Assembly (NCBI GenBank): GCA_000149265.1
Contig: CH002017.1
Span: 415,929 to 479,928 of the forward strand
Origin: Ciona savignyi
Lineage: Eukaryota > Chordata > Ascidiacea > Phlebobranchia > Cionidae
Direction of reading: 5' to 3'
Length of the DNA stretch: 64,000 nucleotides
Shown: positions 1 to 11,400 of the stretch, piece after piece
How the letters are laid out: each line of letters starts with the position of its first letter
How positions within the stretch are numbered: position 1 is the stretch's first letter
Translations under genes and position numbers: made by a program
Notes under the pieces: generated by a model
The model's database searches: none
Told to the model about the DNA's origin: nothing
The model's input: only the letters and a program-made list of their open reading frames with translations

Positions 1-47
1 TGATCACATCTCTATTTCTCTTCTTTCTTTCACTGTGATACGCATTA

Positions 48-3000
48 TCAAGCACTAAAATTGGTTTAAAACAAAAATATCTGGTTCAATTGCCACCCTG
101 TGAGTGATTTTATTGTCTTTTGATTATCAAATTTAAATGTGCTTATATACCCAACACACTGCAATAGCTCAGGGCACCCTAGTATGTGGACATATGCATA
201 AACTTTTGTCATGTTTCTTATTTTCCAACTTACAAGGATAAACATTACCATTTCTTGCCAAAATTTGTACAAAAAATGTAAGAAAATAAACTAAACTTGA
301 ACAAAATGAACCCACCTCTCTTTTCCTTTTATCTCAGCACTGAATGGAGACTCTTCTATATGTTTGAAAAAAAATATTTTAAATTTAAATAAAGTATAAG
401 ATTAAGATACTATTTTTACTACAGTTAAATCCACAATTGGGGGCCATCCAAGAACAGGGAATAAATGAATACCTGGTTTAAATTATGGTGAATCCACATA
501 AGGTGTCCATCATTTTTAGTAGCTTGGTGTAATTGTGATTTAATATTTCAAAGACATTATTAGAAAAGTATACTAATTTTATAGGATATTTATGTTTATC
601 CCTGTGAATGGGAAAACCAAGGGGCGTTATCAAACAGGTAATCGTCAGATTACCTCACTCCTACAGTCGCGTTACCGAAGCTATTGCAGTGTGTTGTATA
701 TGATGATAGTTCCTTCAATTTAGTAGACCCCATTAATCTGCTGGGTTCAGGCAATGTCCATTAAGTGCCTTGCCCAAGGACACAACCGACTAGCTGGCGA
801 CCAGTTACGAACCTGCAACCTTTCAGTTGAAAGGCGTCGCACTAAACCTTATGCCAATCATCAGGTTAACATAGCTAATAAAAATAAGACAATGGATCAG
901 ATTTAGTTAATCCACTGGGTTTAGTCTACATCCACTTACTGACTTATCCAAGAATACAACCGAGGTATTACTCTAACACGCTATGCATGAACTAACCAAT
1001 CTAAGTTATTCCAACATATTCTCACCTAAACTTCCTTCCAAATCCTCCCGAGATTCTTGCTCAGGATTTCGCTTTGATGGTCCTGCGGAGGCAGCAGAAT
1101 GTTTCAAACATTTTTGCTTCGGCTTCTGAATAAAATTCAATATTAAAAATAAGTATTTAAAAAATTTAAAAACAATAGGATATTCATGTGCTATTATTAT
1201 ATTATTTCATGTCGGCCCTCGGGTTATTGCTATTGTAGTGTGCTGCATAAAGTGATGTGTTGGTTCGGTTTCAGGTTTACCTATTAATCTATTGAGAATA
1301 AGGAGATGTCCGATAAGTGTCTTATGCTATGATACAACTGACCAGCTCACCGCTGGTTTTGATCCATCCACCTTGGGACTGATTCGATGATCGATACGTT
1401 ACCGAACAAGCTTACTAAGACTGATGAATGATTAAACAAATCAGCAGCCAAAAAATAGAATCACAGAACACAAGGCAACGCAACATGAATTTAATCGTCT
1501 TAATTTTTGACAACATAATTGCGAACAATAAATAACCAAGGTCGAAATTATACAAGGACAATTAGAAATAAAAAAAGAAAATTCATCATACCTCTTTACA
1601 CAATGAGGCAACCTTCAATACAGGGTAAAAACCATCTTCCTGCACTTCCCTTTTACCAAACTTACAAAGAACCAACTCCGTTATATCCTGGTAACCGAAC
1701 TTTATTTTTTTCCTAATTAACATCGGCCTAATTTTCGTAAAAAGGTGTTTCCTTGCATGGCCCAACTTGAAGATTGTCAAGTGTTGGATGAACTTGTCAT
1801 AGTTTGCTGGCAGTAGAAAACAACATTTGGGTTTATTTTAATATTTTATACAAGTGTCTTATCGGCTGTTGTATGGTAATAATTATTTTATTATTGCACA
1901 TATATTGCAAATATACACACACTGCAATGGCTTCTGTAACGCAAAAGTAAGCACAAGGTAATCTGACTGTCAATGTCTTTGCAGCACTTTACGGAAATCA
2001 CAGCCCACTTGATTACAAAAACTAAAGAAAAGCCTCAATCATATACAACAGACTGACGGTGGTCGTTAAGTGATCTGACGATTGCCTGTGTTTCAATGCT
2101 CTCTGCATTTTCCTGGGGATAAAACAGGAATATTCTGCCAGGCAATTTCCACTACCATGTGCACAAAGTTAAAGGTGGCAGAATTAAGAAAGCACCTGTA
2201 AGATTTATTTCCGCCTTTTGTAAGCGTTCCATCAGTGCTAAGTTAATTTGAAGCAACTCCTTGCAATGCGGTTGTGCATACAAAACAGCTTCATTAAAAT
2301 TCGCAACGTTAGAAAAGTTGATTTTGAATTGTTTAATTGTTCTGGAAAGGTCTTGTAATACCTGTGAGCGAGAGAATAGGAATTTTGCAGAATATTTTGC
2401 TCAGTGGTTAAGGTTAGTGATCTAGACCACCATCATAATGTTAGAAGTGCACGGTCTGCGTACTATGCCTTTGCCTTAAAATTTGCACCCCTGGCATCTG
2501 TAATACTTAAAATTACACTTAAGCTCAGGGGTTAAAAGTGTGACCGCGTGAACACAGGGGTTCAAGCAAGTGATGGTTAAATAGCAGGAAATGCGACAAA
2601 ATTGTGCATCGCAGTTCATTTTTTGAGTTTAGTCTATGTTCACTAAGTGCCTTACACTAGTACGCAACCGACTAGCTAGCGACCAGTTTCGAACCTTTAA
2701 CCCTTTAGCCTAATGGTGATGCACTAACCCAAGCTAATCGGTCAAACTGTATTCACATACATACGACATACCTGCTTCGTTTTTTCCACCTCTGAGTCGC
2801 TGTTGAGCTCACAAACACATAAAGTGACATGCAATTTACACAGCGGTGTCATACATTGTTGCAATTCATGCCTATGGTGGGTTTCCATTGACTCAAGTAA
2901 ACTCTGCTGGTAAGAACAAACTTTGTGTTTAATTATGGGATGTCCGATTCTGATTCCAATAAAATGGTTGGGACGTCCTTTTCTTGAATCTGTGAAATGG

Positions 3001-5505
3001 ATCTTTTTACAACTAAATCTTGAGTCACTAACCTTTTGCAATTTAACACAGACCACTTAGTCTAGTGGTTTAGTGCAACGCCTTTCGGTCTAAAGGTTGT
3101 AAACTGGTTGCTAGCTAGTCGGTTATGTCCTTAAGCAAGGCACTTAACGGACATTGCCTGAAGCAAGCGGACCAATGAGTTCTACTAAATTAAGGGAATG
3201 TATATATCATATAAAACAAACTGCAATAGCTCTGGTAACTGCAATAGCTCTGGTTCTGGTTCGAAACTGGTCAGTACCTAGTCAGTTCTGTCTTTGGACA
3301 AGGCACTCTGTGGACATTGCCCGAATAGACTGGATTGATAGGTTCCAACAAAATTGAAGAAATGTTTCAACCGTACACAATATTTTGCAACAGCTTTGTG
3401 GCCATGAGGTAATCTGGTAATTACCCGTGTGAGAACGCTTCCTTACGTAATCACATAGTAATCTGACAACTGTTGGTATAATAATGACCTTACATTTTCC
3501 TATTTTTAGGAAAAACACGAATATCATGTTTTATCCTACGAGGATGAAAGTAAAAAGATTAATTTAATAAATAAAAAAAACATAAATAGCAATGCCACTC
3601 ACGCGGTGTACGATGCGGATTTTGTTCAAGTTGCAATGAAGCCAGGTTAAGTTCTGAATCCATTGCCTGATCCTTCTTTTTCTCCTCCTCAATAACTCTA
3701 CTGATGTCCACCCTCCCCCCACTTGAGCCAAAGACGTGATCCACCCTTCTTTTTTTATCCCACACCACCCTATTTTTGTACTTGAAATACTGGATCCGAT
3801 GCTGGGGAACAGATAGCACCTCCGGGCCCACACTGGAAATGTCGTTCTCCCAATCGAACGCTGAGAATTCCTTTTCAACGATCCCAGAGAATCTATCTTC
3901 ATAAGCCACAGTAAACAAGGAAGGGTCCAGAGCACGATCCCACTTGATTCTGTATTTTAACTTCATTTTATGGGGGGCAAGTATTCCAGAAATTTATTGT
4001 GGCCACTAGATATACTTTTGGTGGACTGGCAAAAAGTTAACACGGATTGAGAGTTGATAATCACTGATCTATATAATTCCTTGTGTTATAACATTCCTTG
4101 CATTTTAACATTTCAGGAATAAAAATGACTATCCGATCAAAACCATGGATCTTAACAATGTAATTATTTGTTTGCTGATTAATTGTTTTGTATTTTACGA
4201 AATCAATCACAAGCTGATTTGGTTTGACTACAGTTAAACTGACAAGGAAATACAATGGGCAAAATTTGCAGAATCAAGTATTAGGACAAAAAATATTCAT
4301 CAAGAGCAAAATAACTTCTGTCAATTTTTATTTTTAAATTAAAACAAAAGATTGAGATGGTTTTGTCTATCTTACAGGCCAACCAGCGGTGGAACATATG
4401 GTAAACAATGTATCTAAACCTGTCACCTGTTGATTACATCCAAAGCTGTCTTCATTGGAGGTTTTTTTCCCTTTCCACCACGAGGACACACCGAATTAGA
4501 AGAAGAGGCCAACTGTGGTGAAGCATGGGCAGGACCAGGGTCGTTGCAAGTGTCCTCGGTAGGTTGGACCACTGAGTCTTCCATGGTTTGAAGGTAATCT
4601 TTACATCGGTCAATCGCTGAGCAAACACGCTTTGTCCAGTGAATAGATGCAACAGCTACAAGCTGATTGACGCTTTGTTGCATCTCCTCCAAACCTTCTT
4701 GGGAATCGTTCATCGACACGTGAGCTTGCAATGAATCCTCTGAGACTAAAAAACACAGAAATCAAATATTACAATCTGCAACTTAGGCCAGGAGATATAT
4801 TGTACTGTCATGGAGTATATATTATACTGTCATGTCATTAGAATGCTTATGTTTATTTTAAGAAATGGTTAAACATTGGGGTCATTGTAGTGTTTAAAAT
4901 GCAACAGAGACATTGCTGCAGCTTTGTTCATGTCATTAACAAACTAAATTCAGGCAACGCCACTTGCTCAATTGAATTACCAAGCAACTAGAATTATTTG
5001 ACTAAGCTAAATGATGCTGTACAATCATCATTACACTCAATATGACTACAAATAATCAACTTCAATAGGATAGATTATTCATTTTATCTGCTTTCTTTAG
5101 GCCTATTAAGTGGTAGAATACCATACTGCAAATTCCTTTATCTCAGTAGAAATGGTAAAAACTGCAGCAGAAAAACTAAACAACAGAGTTTTTTTTACCA
5201 AGGCCAAGTTTCGAACCCATAGTGGGCTCGTCACAAGAACCGTTTTTTTGCATAGAGGTCGGAATCTGTATCGGTCGCGTTAACCATTCGCCACACGACC
5301 AAGTAATAAAAACCGAAAAGACGAATCTAGTGTTCATACCTGAATAACAGAATTGCACCGAATATTCATCAAATCCAATTACAAAGTACAGGGGATCATT
5401 TTCATTTGAACAATTTTCCTCATTGTTCTCCGTAAACTTGATGTCGTAAAGAGATGATAAGAACAAAATGTCTTCGGAAAGATAAGTAGATTCTGAAGTT
5501 TTCAT
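48..5505 (-). CDS. leng9: LENG9-like protein: MJ1316 domain plus 2H phosphoesterase (AKAP7-like) domain
   Basis: Predicted to recognise and process RNA ends carrying 2',3'-cyclic phosphate; this is inference from two domains. Exons (minus): 5505-5340, 4745-4427, 3949-3603, 3055-2772, 2361-2196, 1806-1592, 1125-1026, 355-316 and perhaps 54-48; phases join in frame throughout. The MJ1316 domain spans exons 2-3 (MKTALDVINRIKWD, then ALDPSLFTVAYEDRF, then HRIQYFKYK). The AKAP7-like 2H domain begins at PNHFIGIRIGHP in exon 4 and has both catalytic HxT motifs, LHVTL (exon 4) and QHLTIFK (exon 6), roughly 83 residues apart as the fold needs. Exon 1 (YLSEDILFLSSLY) looks faintly like an RWD domain. 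The CCCH zinc finger of mammalian LENG9 is not seen. The start is the ATG at 5505; an upstream TTG run is not a start. The last two exons are the weakest part: the 40-nt exon fits in phase and the final one gives a stop at 48-50. Confidence 0.85.
586..870 (-). repeat. tRNA-derived SINE, near full length
   Basis: Reverse copy of the roughly 300-bp family best seen at 54515-54812. The tRNA-like head lies at the right (rc of the gcgtcgcactaaacc block) and the tail at the left (rc of tatgtttatccctgtgaatg). It lies in the intron between LENG9 exons 7 and 8. Confidence 0.8.
1205..1405 (-). repeat. Degraded SINE copy
   Basis: Weak match to the middle and head of the main SINE family in reverse (cgggttattgctattgtagtgtgctgcat, tgtccgataagtgtctta). 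It lies in the LENG9 intron between exons 6 and 7. Another even more decayed piece may lie at 890-1010. Confidence 0.45.
2625..2745 (-). repeat. SINE head fragment
   Basis: Reverse fragment of the tRNA-like half of the SINE (cgactagctagcgaccagtt, then the rc of the head). It starts about 27 bp downstream of the splice donor of LENG9 exon 4. Confidence 0.65.
3056..3450 (+). repeat. Compound SINE abutting LENG9 exon 4
   Basis: A forward SINE head begins at about 3056 (ttagtctagtggtttagtgc), runs to about 3245, and is followed by a second partial copy (ttcgaaactggtcagtacct, aaggcactctgtggacattg, then the tail-side segment gtaattacccgtgtgagaac). It fills most of the intron between LENG9 exons 3 and 4. 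Read on the minus strand, the first bases of the head form the 3' splice site of exon 4. Confidence 0.75.
5190..5310 (-). repeat. tRNA-like repeat, second family
   Basis: On the minus strand an A-box-like stretch (tggcgaatggttaacgc) is followed about 75 bp later by a B-box-like stretch (gggttcgaaacttgg). The spacing is too long for a plain tRNA, so this reads as a tRNA-derived SINE head distinct from the main family. It lies in LENG9 intron 1, just past the donor at 5340. A related piece lies at 41085-41165. Confidence 0.5.
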
Positions 5506-5712
5506 AGCCAATGACAAACAATGCTATAAGTTACACTCTATGGATAATGGTAGGGTGGTGATGTTTTACCCAGGGAGGTATAAAATGCAGTGGGGGGTTT
5601 AAAATGTGTAGGGGAACACAAAAAGAATAAATATTAGGAAGAAGGGAAATTGCATTATACAAAAAGAACAATAGGGTTAGGACTGTAAAGATTAGTGTTG
5701 GTTACAATTCGG

Positions 5713-6211
5713 ACACAACTAACTTACAGAAAATATAAATACAGAAACGACAAAAAGTTAATACTAATTTACAGAAATAATCCATTTCTAATTTACAAAA
5801 ATAATCCAATTCTAATTTACAGAAACACAGAAGAGAAATACGGAACACAGAAATACGGAAATACATGCAAACTTGTTCTGGGTTGGATTATTAACTACGG
5901 AAATGTCCCAAATTTATGGATATTATCCGATTTTTTTTGTCGGCCCTAAAATTACAGAAATCAACTTGTTCATTTTTTCTGTATAATTAGTTAAAAAAAC
6001 GGTTACATAAAAGCGAAGGGGTCCATTTCTGTTTTTAAAAAGGTTGTGAGAAAAATGAATCGGTTAAACATTTACTTGAGTAATAATTCAACGCAGAACA
6101 GGCTGTGTTTCTGAAAATTAGAAATGGATTATTTCTGTATATTAGAAATGGATTATTTATGTAAAATATTATCAAATTTCTGTTATTCTGTTTTATGTAA
6201 ATTAGTTGTGT
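5713..6211. mobile_element. Inverted-repeat (foldback/MITE-like) element
   Basis: The left arm starts acacaactaacttacagaaa and carries repeats of attTACAGAAATAATCCATT. The right arm is its inverse, ending ttagttgtgt. The arms are each roughly 110-120 bp, with internal short tandem repeats, around a unique centre of about 250 bp. No coding frame is seen and no clear target-site duplication was found. It is likely a non-autonomous DNA transposon. Confidence 0.6.
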
Positions 6212-7559
6212 TCTTCCCTAAAACGTGCAGTCCTTCACTCGCTTTAGTGTTGACAATACATGTGTGTTTACTGCTCAAAGATACAGCTGTCTAGCACTTG
6301 GCTGTTTTCTAAAAACCTATTGATAACTACCGTATATAAACTTCAGAAAATTAAGTCATGTACTACAGGTCTATCGTCTAGTGAACTACACAAATGAAGC
6401 AACAACACTAAACTAACATTTTAATTTCAACCACACAAAAAAAAACAAGGTGTCATTCAATTGCGATGTGCAGTTTTATATTTTTTTTCCTTTTTCAGCG
6501 AGTTTTATCTGGAAAATCATTAAAATAAAACAATTGCAACGAAGGAAAGCAATTTAACTTTAGGGGATCCCCCTTTGTAGAATGTTTACTCGAATTAACG
6601 AAGTGTGTCGCAATGTTAGTGTTGCCGTTTATTGAAGAGTTCTTGTCAAGTCAACACTGCGTCAAAAATTTAAACTTAAAAAATATTGGCTGTAACTTGC
6701 TGTCTTTGTTGTGGAAAATCCTAAAATGAGGTTTATTTTGTCTGCCTTTCAAGCATTAATACCATGTTAGCGAAGCAAATGCATGTAGGGCAGTGTGATA
6801 ATGGCTACCGGGGGTAAAACGTGTGGAAACGTCCTGGGGGTAATAATGCAGAAGAAATCATTTCACGGCTATATAACTCGATCGATTAGAGAATCTTCGC
6901 CCCTCAGCCAAAAGGTTATGAGCCGAAACCAGCTTCTAGCTAGACGAATGTATATTTGTGTAAGTTATCTAGCTGCGTCACCTGAACCCACTGCATTAAT
7001 TGCTTAAATTAAAAGGTTCCAATTAGGCTTACTTACAACACATAGCAATTGCTCTCTTAAATTGGCGATAGTAACGAGGTAATCGGTAATTGCCCGTGTG
7101 ATAACGCCGCTTTTCTATTTTGGCATCCACGAAAATAACACTTGAATAACTTATAGACTACTCGTCGCCTCCTACTATCACCAATCTACCTTTGCTGCCA
7201 AGTACAATATCCAAATCTGACCAGGCCCAACCTAATTACATTTCGCTGCTACAACCTGGCTGCTCTCGGCAATCCAATCCTGCTCTGCTCGCCATTTCGT
7301 AAAAACAAGCACAACAATGTATTTCCAACACGTTAGTATTCATCATTTCATCGGGATCCAAACGAGAGCATGAAGTCAACTGGCCAGTAAGCGGGCAACA
7401 AAGTCGGCCAAATAAACCGAAAACGACGAACAGAAAAAGAATAAATAAGGAAAAACGCAAAATGTAAGATGCGATCTTGCGGGACAGTGTGATCACGATG
7501 GGAGTTTGGCAGCCGAAGTTGAGCGTTTCGGTCGATGACGATGCTGTTATTGTGCAGGT

Positions 7560-7655
7560 TTAACTCCCGTGATGGGGAAAACGTAGCGGGTGTTACCACA
7601 CGGGCAATCGTCAGCTTACCTCGAGCCCAGTCCGGGTAACGAGGTAAGAAAGGTG
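7560..7655 (-). repeat. SINE 3' half fragment
   Basis: Matches the tail-proximal half of the SINE in reverse (ccgtgatggggaaaac, acacgggcaatcgtcag, ttacctcg), then stops. Confidence 0.55.
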
Positions 7656-8411
7656 ACAGCTAAAGAAAACGCTATTTAAATGTATAACGAGCGGATTCGA
7701 ATAACGACTAACAGCTCATAAAGGTTTTTGAAGTGGGTTCAACTCGGTTTACCTGAACCTACACAAATTCCTGATCTTGTGACGAGGAATTGATAAAAAA
7801 ATCGATTAACAGTTTAAAGGTGATTTAGGTTCGATTTGTTGTCTCTGTCGAGCTATTGGTTGTTGAATTAGGGGCGGAAAAATCAATTTACGTTGCAATA
7901 ATTTCGACTTTAACACTCTTGAATTATATTGCCGTCAGCATGGGTCGCAGCCAAGCAAAAAACGCGTTGCAGAAAACCGGAAGCGCGCTTGCATCGAATC
8001 GGCTATTTCGGCAAGAAGCCAAACATTACTCTTCGTTTTGACACTTTTCGAGTGGATCGAATCAGTATTTATATTATTAAGTATTGATTAGGCTTCGCGT
8101 ATTTGGCTAAGAATTTTTGCGTAATGGCGTGTTAAACGCTGGTATAAGTTGTTACTGGCTCCGCTTAGAGCGGATTTTGATGACGTACCACGGTACTTGA
8201 ATGACATGTCGATTTCGTAGCACAGTGACGTTGACGCGAATAACGTCATCACAGTAGAAAGATTACGAAAGGCTTCTTCGCTTTGATATTTGCTATGATA
8301 CGTGTCGGTCGTTTTCGGGGGGATAATAAATACTCGGCAACGAGCATACGAACATACAGCAACGGGTACAAGGAAAACGTAATTGCAAGATGAGCAAAAA
8401 AAGTCCGCTCG

Positions 8412-11400
8412 CTACGCTTCGGCGGCTTTGAGGTTGGCGCAGATGTCCAGGGCCTTCTTGTAGGCGAGATCAAGATCGGTGTTCAGCTGACTCATCATGT
8501 GCGCGAGTTGCGATGAGCCGGCGTCGTCGACGGAGTGTGGTCTTCTGGGGGATGGTGTGTTCTGGTTGCGGTTGGTTCGCGGCCTGGTGCGTCGACCCAA
8601 TATTCGCTGGAGATCTCGCACCAGTTTCTCGCTGTTCGGCGTAAGAGAGCCGGCCGGTTGGTCGGTGGTGAACGAATCGCTCTCAAGGGGCGGCAGCGTG
8701 TCAGGCACCAAGGATAAACTCATCGGACGTTGCTGCGGCTGCTGTTGCTGATAAACCGGCGTTGGGTCCGCACGGCGCACGTACTGCTGCGTTGCGTCGT
8801 AGTGCGTTGCGGGATGTTGGGAGGGGAAGGAATACGCGACGTCTTGCGGCACTAGCGTTCCGTCAAAGGTGCAGAGGTCGAAGGAGTCGGATGACAAGAT
8901 GCTCGAATCGCTGTAGGTGCTCGTGGGTCGCGTTAGACTGCCGATGCTACTACCGTCGTCGCTGCTTATGCTTGTGAGCCGCTCCGCAGCGGGCGCCGCC
9001 ATCGGCTGCAGGTAGTACTCCTTTCCCGGGATGGAGTTCGCCGCCGCCCGCGGTGACACGGGTATCGGCACGGGCGGGGGGAGGTGGTAGCCGTTGGACC
9101 GAGCCTGCGGGGTCAAGGAGCATTTGATGCGCGGGACAGAGTGGATGGTCGGGTCAGACGATGACGCGACAGTAGCCGCCATTGATTCGGGAATGGTCGG
9201 AACGCGTTCCGGGGACGAGTAGTAGCCGCTCTCCCGATCACGCTTCGAACGCAGCACCCTGCGCTTGCCGGACGTGACGTGCGGTTTCGCTTTTAGTTTT
9301 AAACTGTCTTTAGCGTGCAGCCCGCACACGGCGGCAAGTTGTCCGGCCAGCGACGTGTCGACGTCCGGCCTTTTGCTGTGGGTGACCTTCGAAGGGGGTT
9401 TCCCTTCCACCGTCCGCGCCACCGTTGGTTTTGGTGCGGCTCGCTTTAAAATCCCCTTCGGCTGTGCAGCGACGCCGACAGCGCTGTTTTTCGGAAGCGT
9501 ATCGGGGGCTTGCAGGTGGTTTTGATTGACGTCAACGTTATCGAGTATCTCCCGCTTGGTGTCGATATAGGGCTGGAAAACGGCACCGTCAGTGGCCACC
9601 CAGGGATGAGCCGCAATATCGTCGATCGTAGCTCGCTTTTTCGGGTCAACGGTAAGCATCCACGATATAAGGGAGTGTGCGTCTGCAATGGAGATGTGTT
9701 ACTAAATAGTGCGACTGTATTGCGAAATGTGGGGGAAAACTAAAGAAGGAAAAATGCACTGTAAAATGAAGATTATGACATTAGAGTTAGTTTTATACAT
9801 GGGGTTGAGATTAGTGTTTAGGGAAAGTTTAAAATAGTTTCCGCAATTTAAATGTGCAGTTTCCCTCCTTCCTCCCTTTTAGTGTTGCCCAAAATGTTGA
9901 AATCTACATTAATCCCTAACCCATCTAACGACGTTAAGTTTAAAACTGGGACCATGAATATATAAACGAATTACTATTCCACCGTAACAGCATTTTAGTA
10001 TTAACCAATATTTATTGCACTTCTTTGATTATAGGTTGGCAAGCGAGAACAGAGTCGGGATAGTCGAGTCGAATTGGATTGTATACATTTTATTTCCGTT
10101 TATTTAAGGGGCGGAAAATGTACTAAGGGGGTTGTAACACGGGTAAACTTTAGATAACCTGGTGCCCATAATATGGTTAACAAAGCAATATCAGTATGGA
10201 GAATACGATAAGGACACTGCTAAAGTTTAGTTTAGCGGTTTAGCCCAATTTAACCACCGGCTTGAAGACACAAACGGGACAAACTAAAGGAAGGGAAAGA
10301 GTTGAACCAAGCACTAAAAGTTTGATAAAGGTTTACTTTTACTCCTTTCATTGTTTTACAGACCGCAGAGTTCCATACAATTTCAAACACGCACGTCACA
10401 CAATGCTATCGCGTTTCGTGCGGCCTCAGCCCTTGTATTGTGTCTCGTGTAAGTCAACTTGTTTTCACCTCGCAGGGTTAAAAATAGCAGTGCGACCGCC
10501 CGATAACGCGCACCTGTTTAAATAGCTTCCTCGGCAGGGCGAAAGGTGGCAAAAGGCGAAACGAACTTTGTACCGAGAAGCCGGAAACTAGCGCACTTTG
10601 AACGAGGGATGGATAACATTCAAAATTCGGAGATAAAAGCTACTAAGTGGCCAGAGAACACTGAAATAACCATCCGATAACTGTCAAACTGAGTTACGTT
10701 AACGCTCAACTCGTGCGAACGAAGCTAAACCACCTTTTAAATCGACTACCATTAAAAATGTCAAAAATCCGGTTTTATACGTTTTCTTTCGATCACAAAT
10801 AGATTGGAATTAATAAGGTTTGGGTTAAAATTAAGGTTGGGGTTAAAATTAAGGTTGGGGTTAGAATTAAGGTTGGGGTTAGAATTAAGCTTGGGGTTAG
10901 AATTAAGGTTAGGGTTAGAATTAAGGTTGGGGTTAGAATTAAGGTTGGGGTTAGAATTAAGCTTGGGGTTAGAATTAGGGTTGGGGTTAGAATTAAGGCT
11001 GGGGTTAGAGTTAAGGTTGTGGTTAGAATTAGGGTTGGGTTTTGAATCAATAAACCTGGGGTTATAATTAAGTTTGGGATTTTCGCATTTGCAGCGTTTC
11101 CGCTTTCCGCTTGTGTTGCACAACTGTTGCGCTGCAGCAGACTAAATGCCAAAGCACTCGACGCAAGCCGCACATTCTGACCCCATCGATCAGTGTCAAG
11201 TGCGCTCGGTAAGAGTACTTTAGCCATCGTGGTTAATTGGAATCCATGTTATGGCGGACTAATTTGCAATGACTTGGCAAGAAATTGATAGTTTCGCGTC
11301 GAGAGGTATGCTAAAGTTGAAAGATAAATCCGTAAAGATTGCTATATCAAAGCAGTTCGCCGTTACGACGAGCGATCGCTGACTTGTTTCAATTCGTTAC

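Larger units (their letters stand above)
5506..8411. other. Intergenic region between LENG9 start and NUAK end
   Basis: Holds the upstream region of the LENG9-like gene, the long-inverted-repeat element at 5713-6211, SINE 3' fragments at about 7040-7125 (+) and 7560-7655 (-), and presumably the NUAK 3' UTR next to 8412. Open frames here (for example 7236-7496 minus and 6795-7007 plus) have no recognisable domain, and I do not call them genes. Confidence 0.6.

Noticed and set aside
8497-9743. Plus-strand open frames over NUAK exon 7
   Set aside because: These are antisense shadows of a long GC-rich coding exon. The minus frame has the conserved kinase end and GILK motif.
10793-11227. Long open frames on both strands through the minisatellite
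   Set aside because: They are produced by the 18-bp repeat, whose length is a multiple of three, so every frame stays open. There is no domain and they lie in a NUAK intron.
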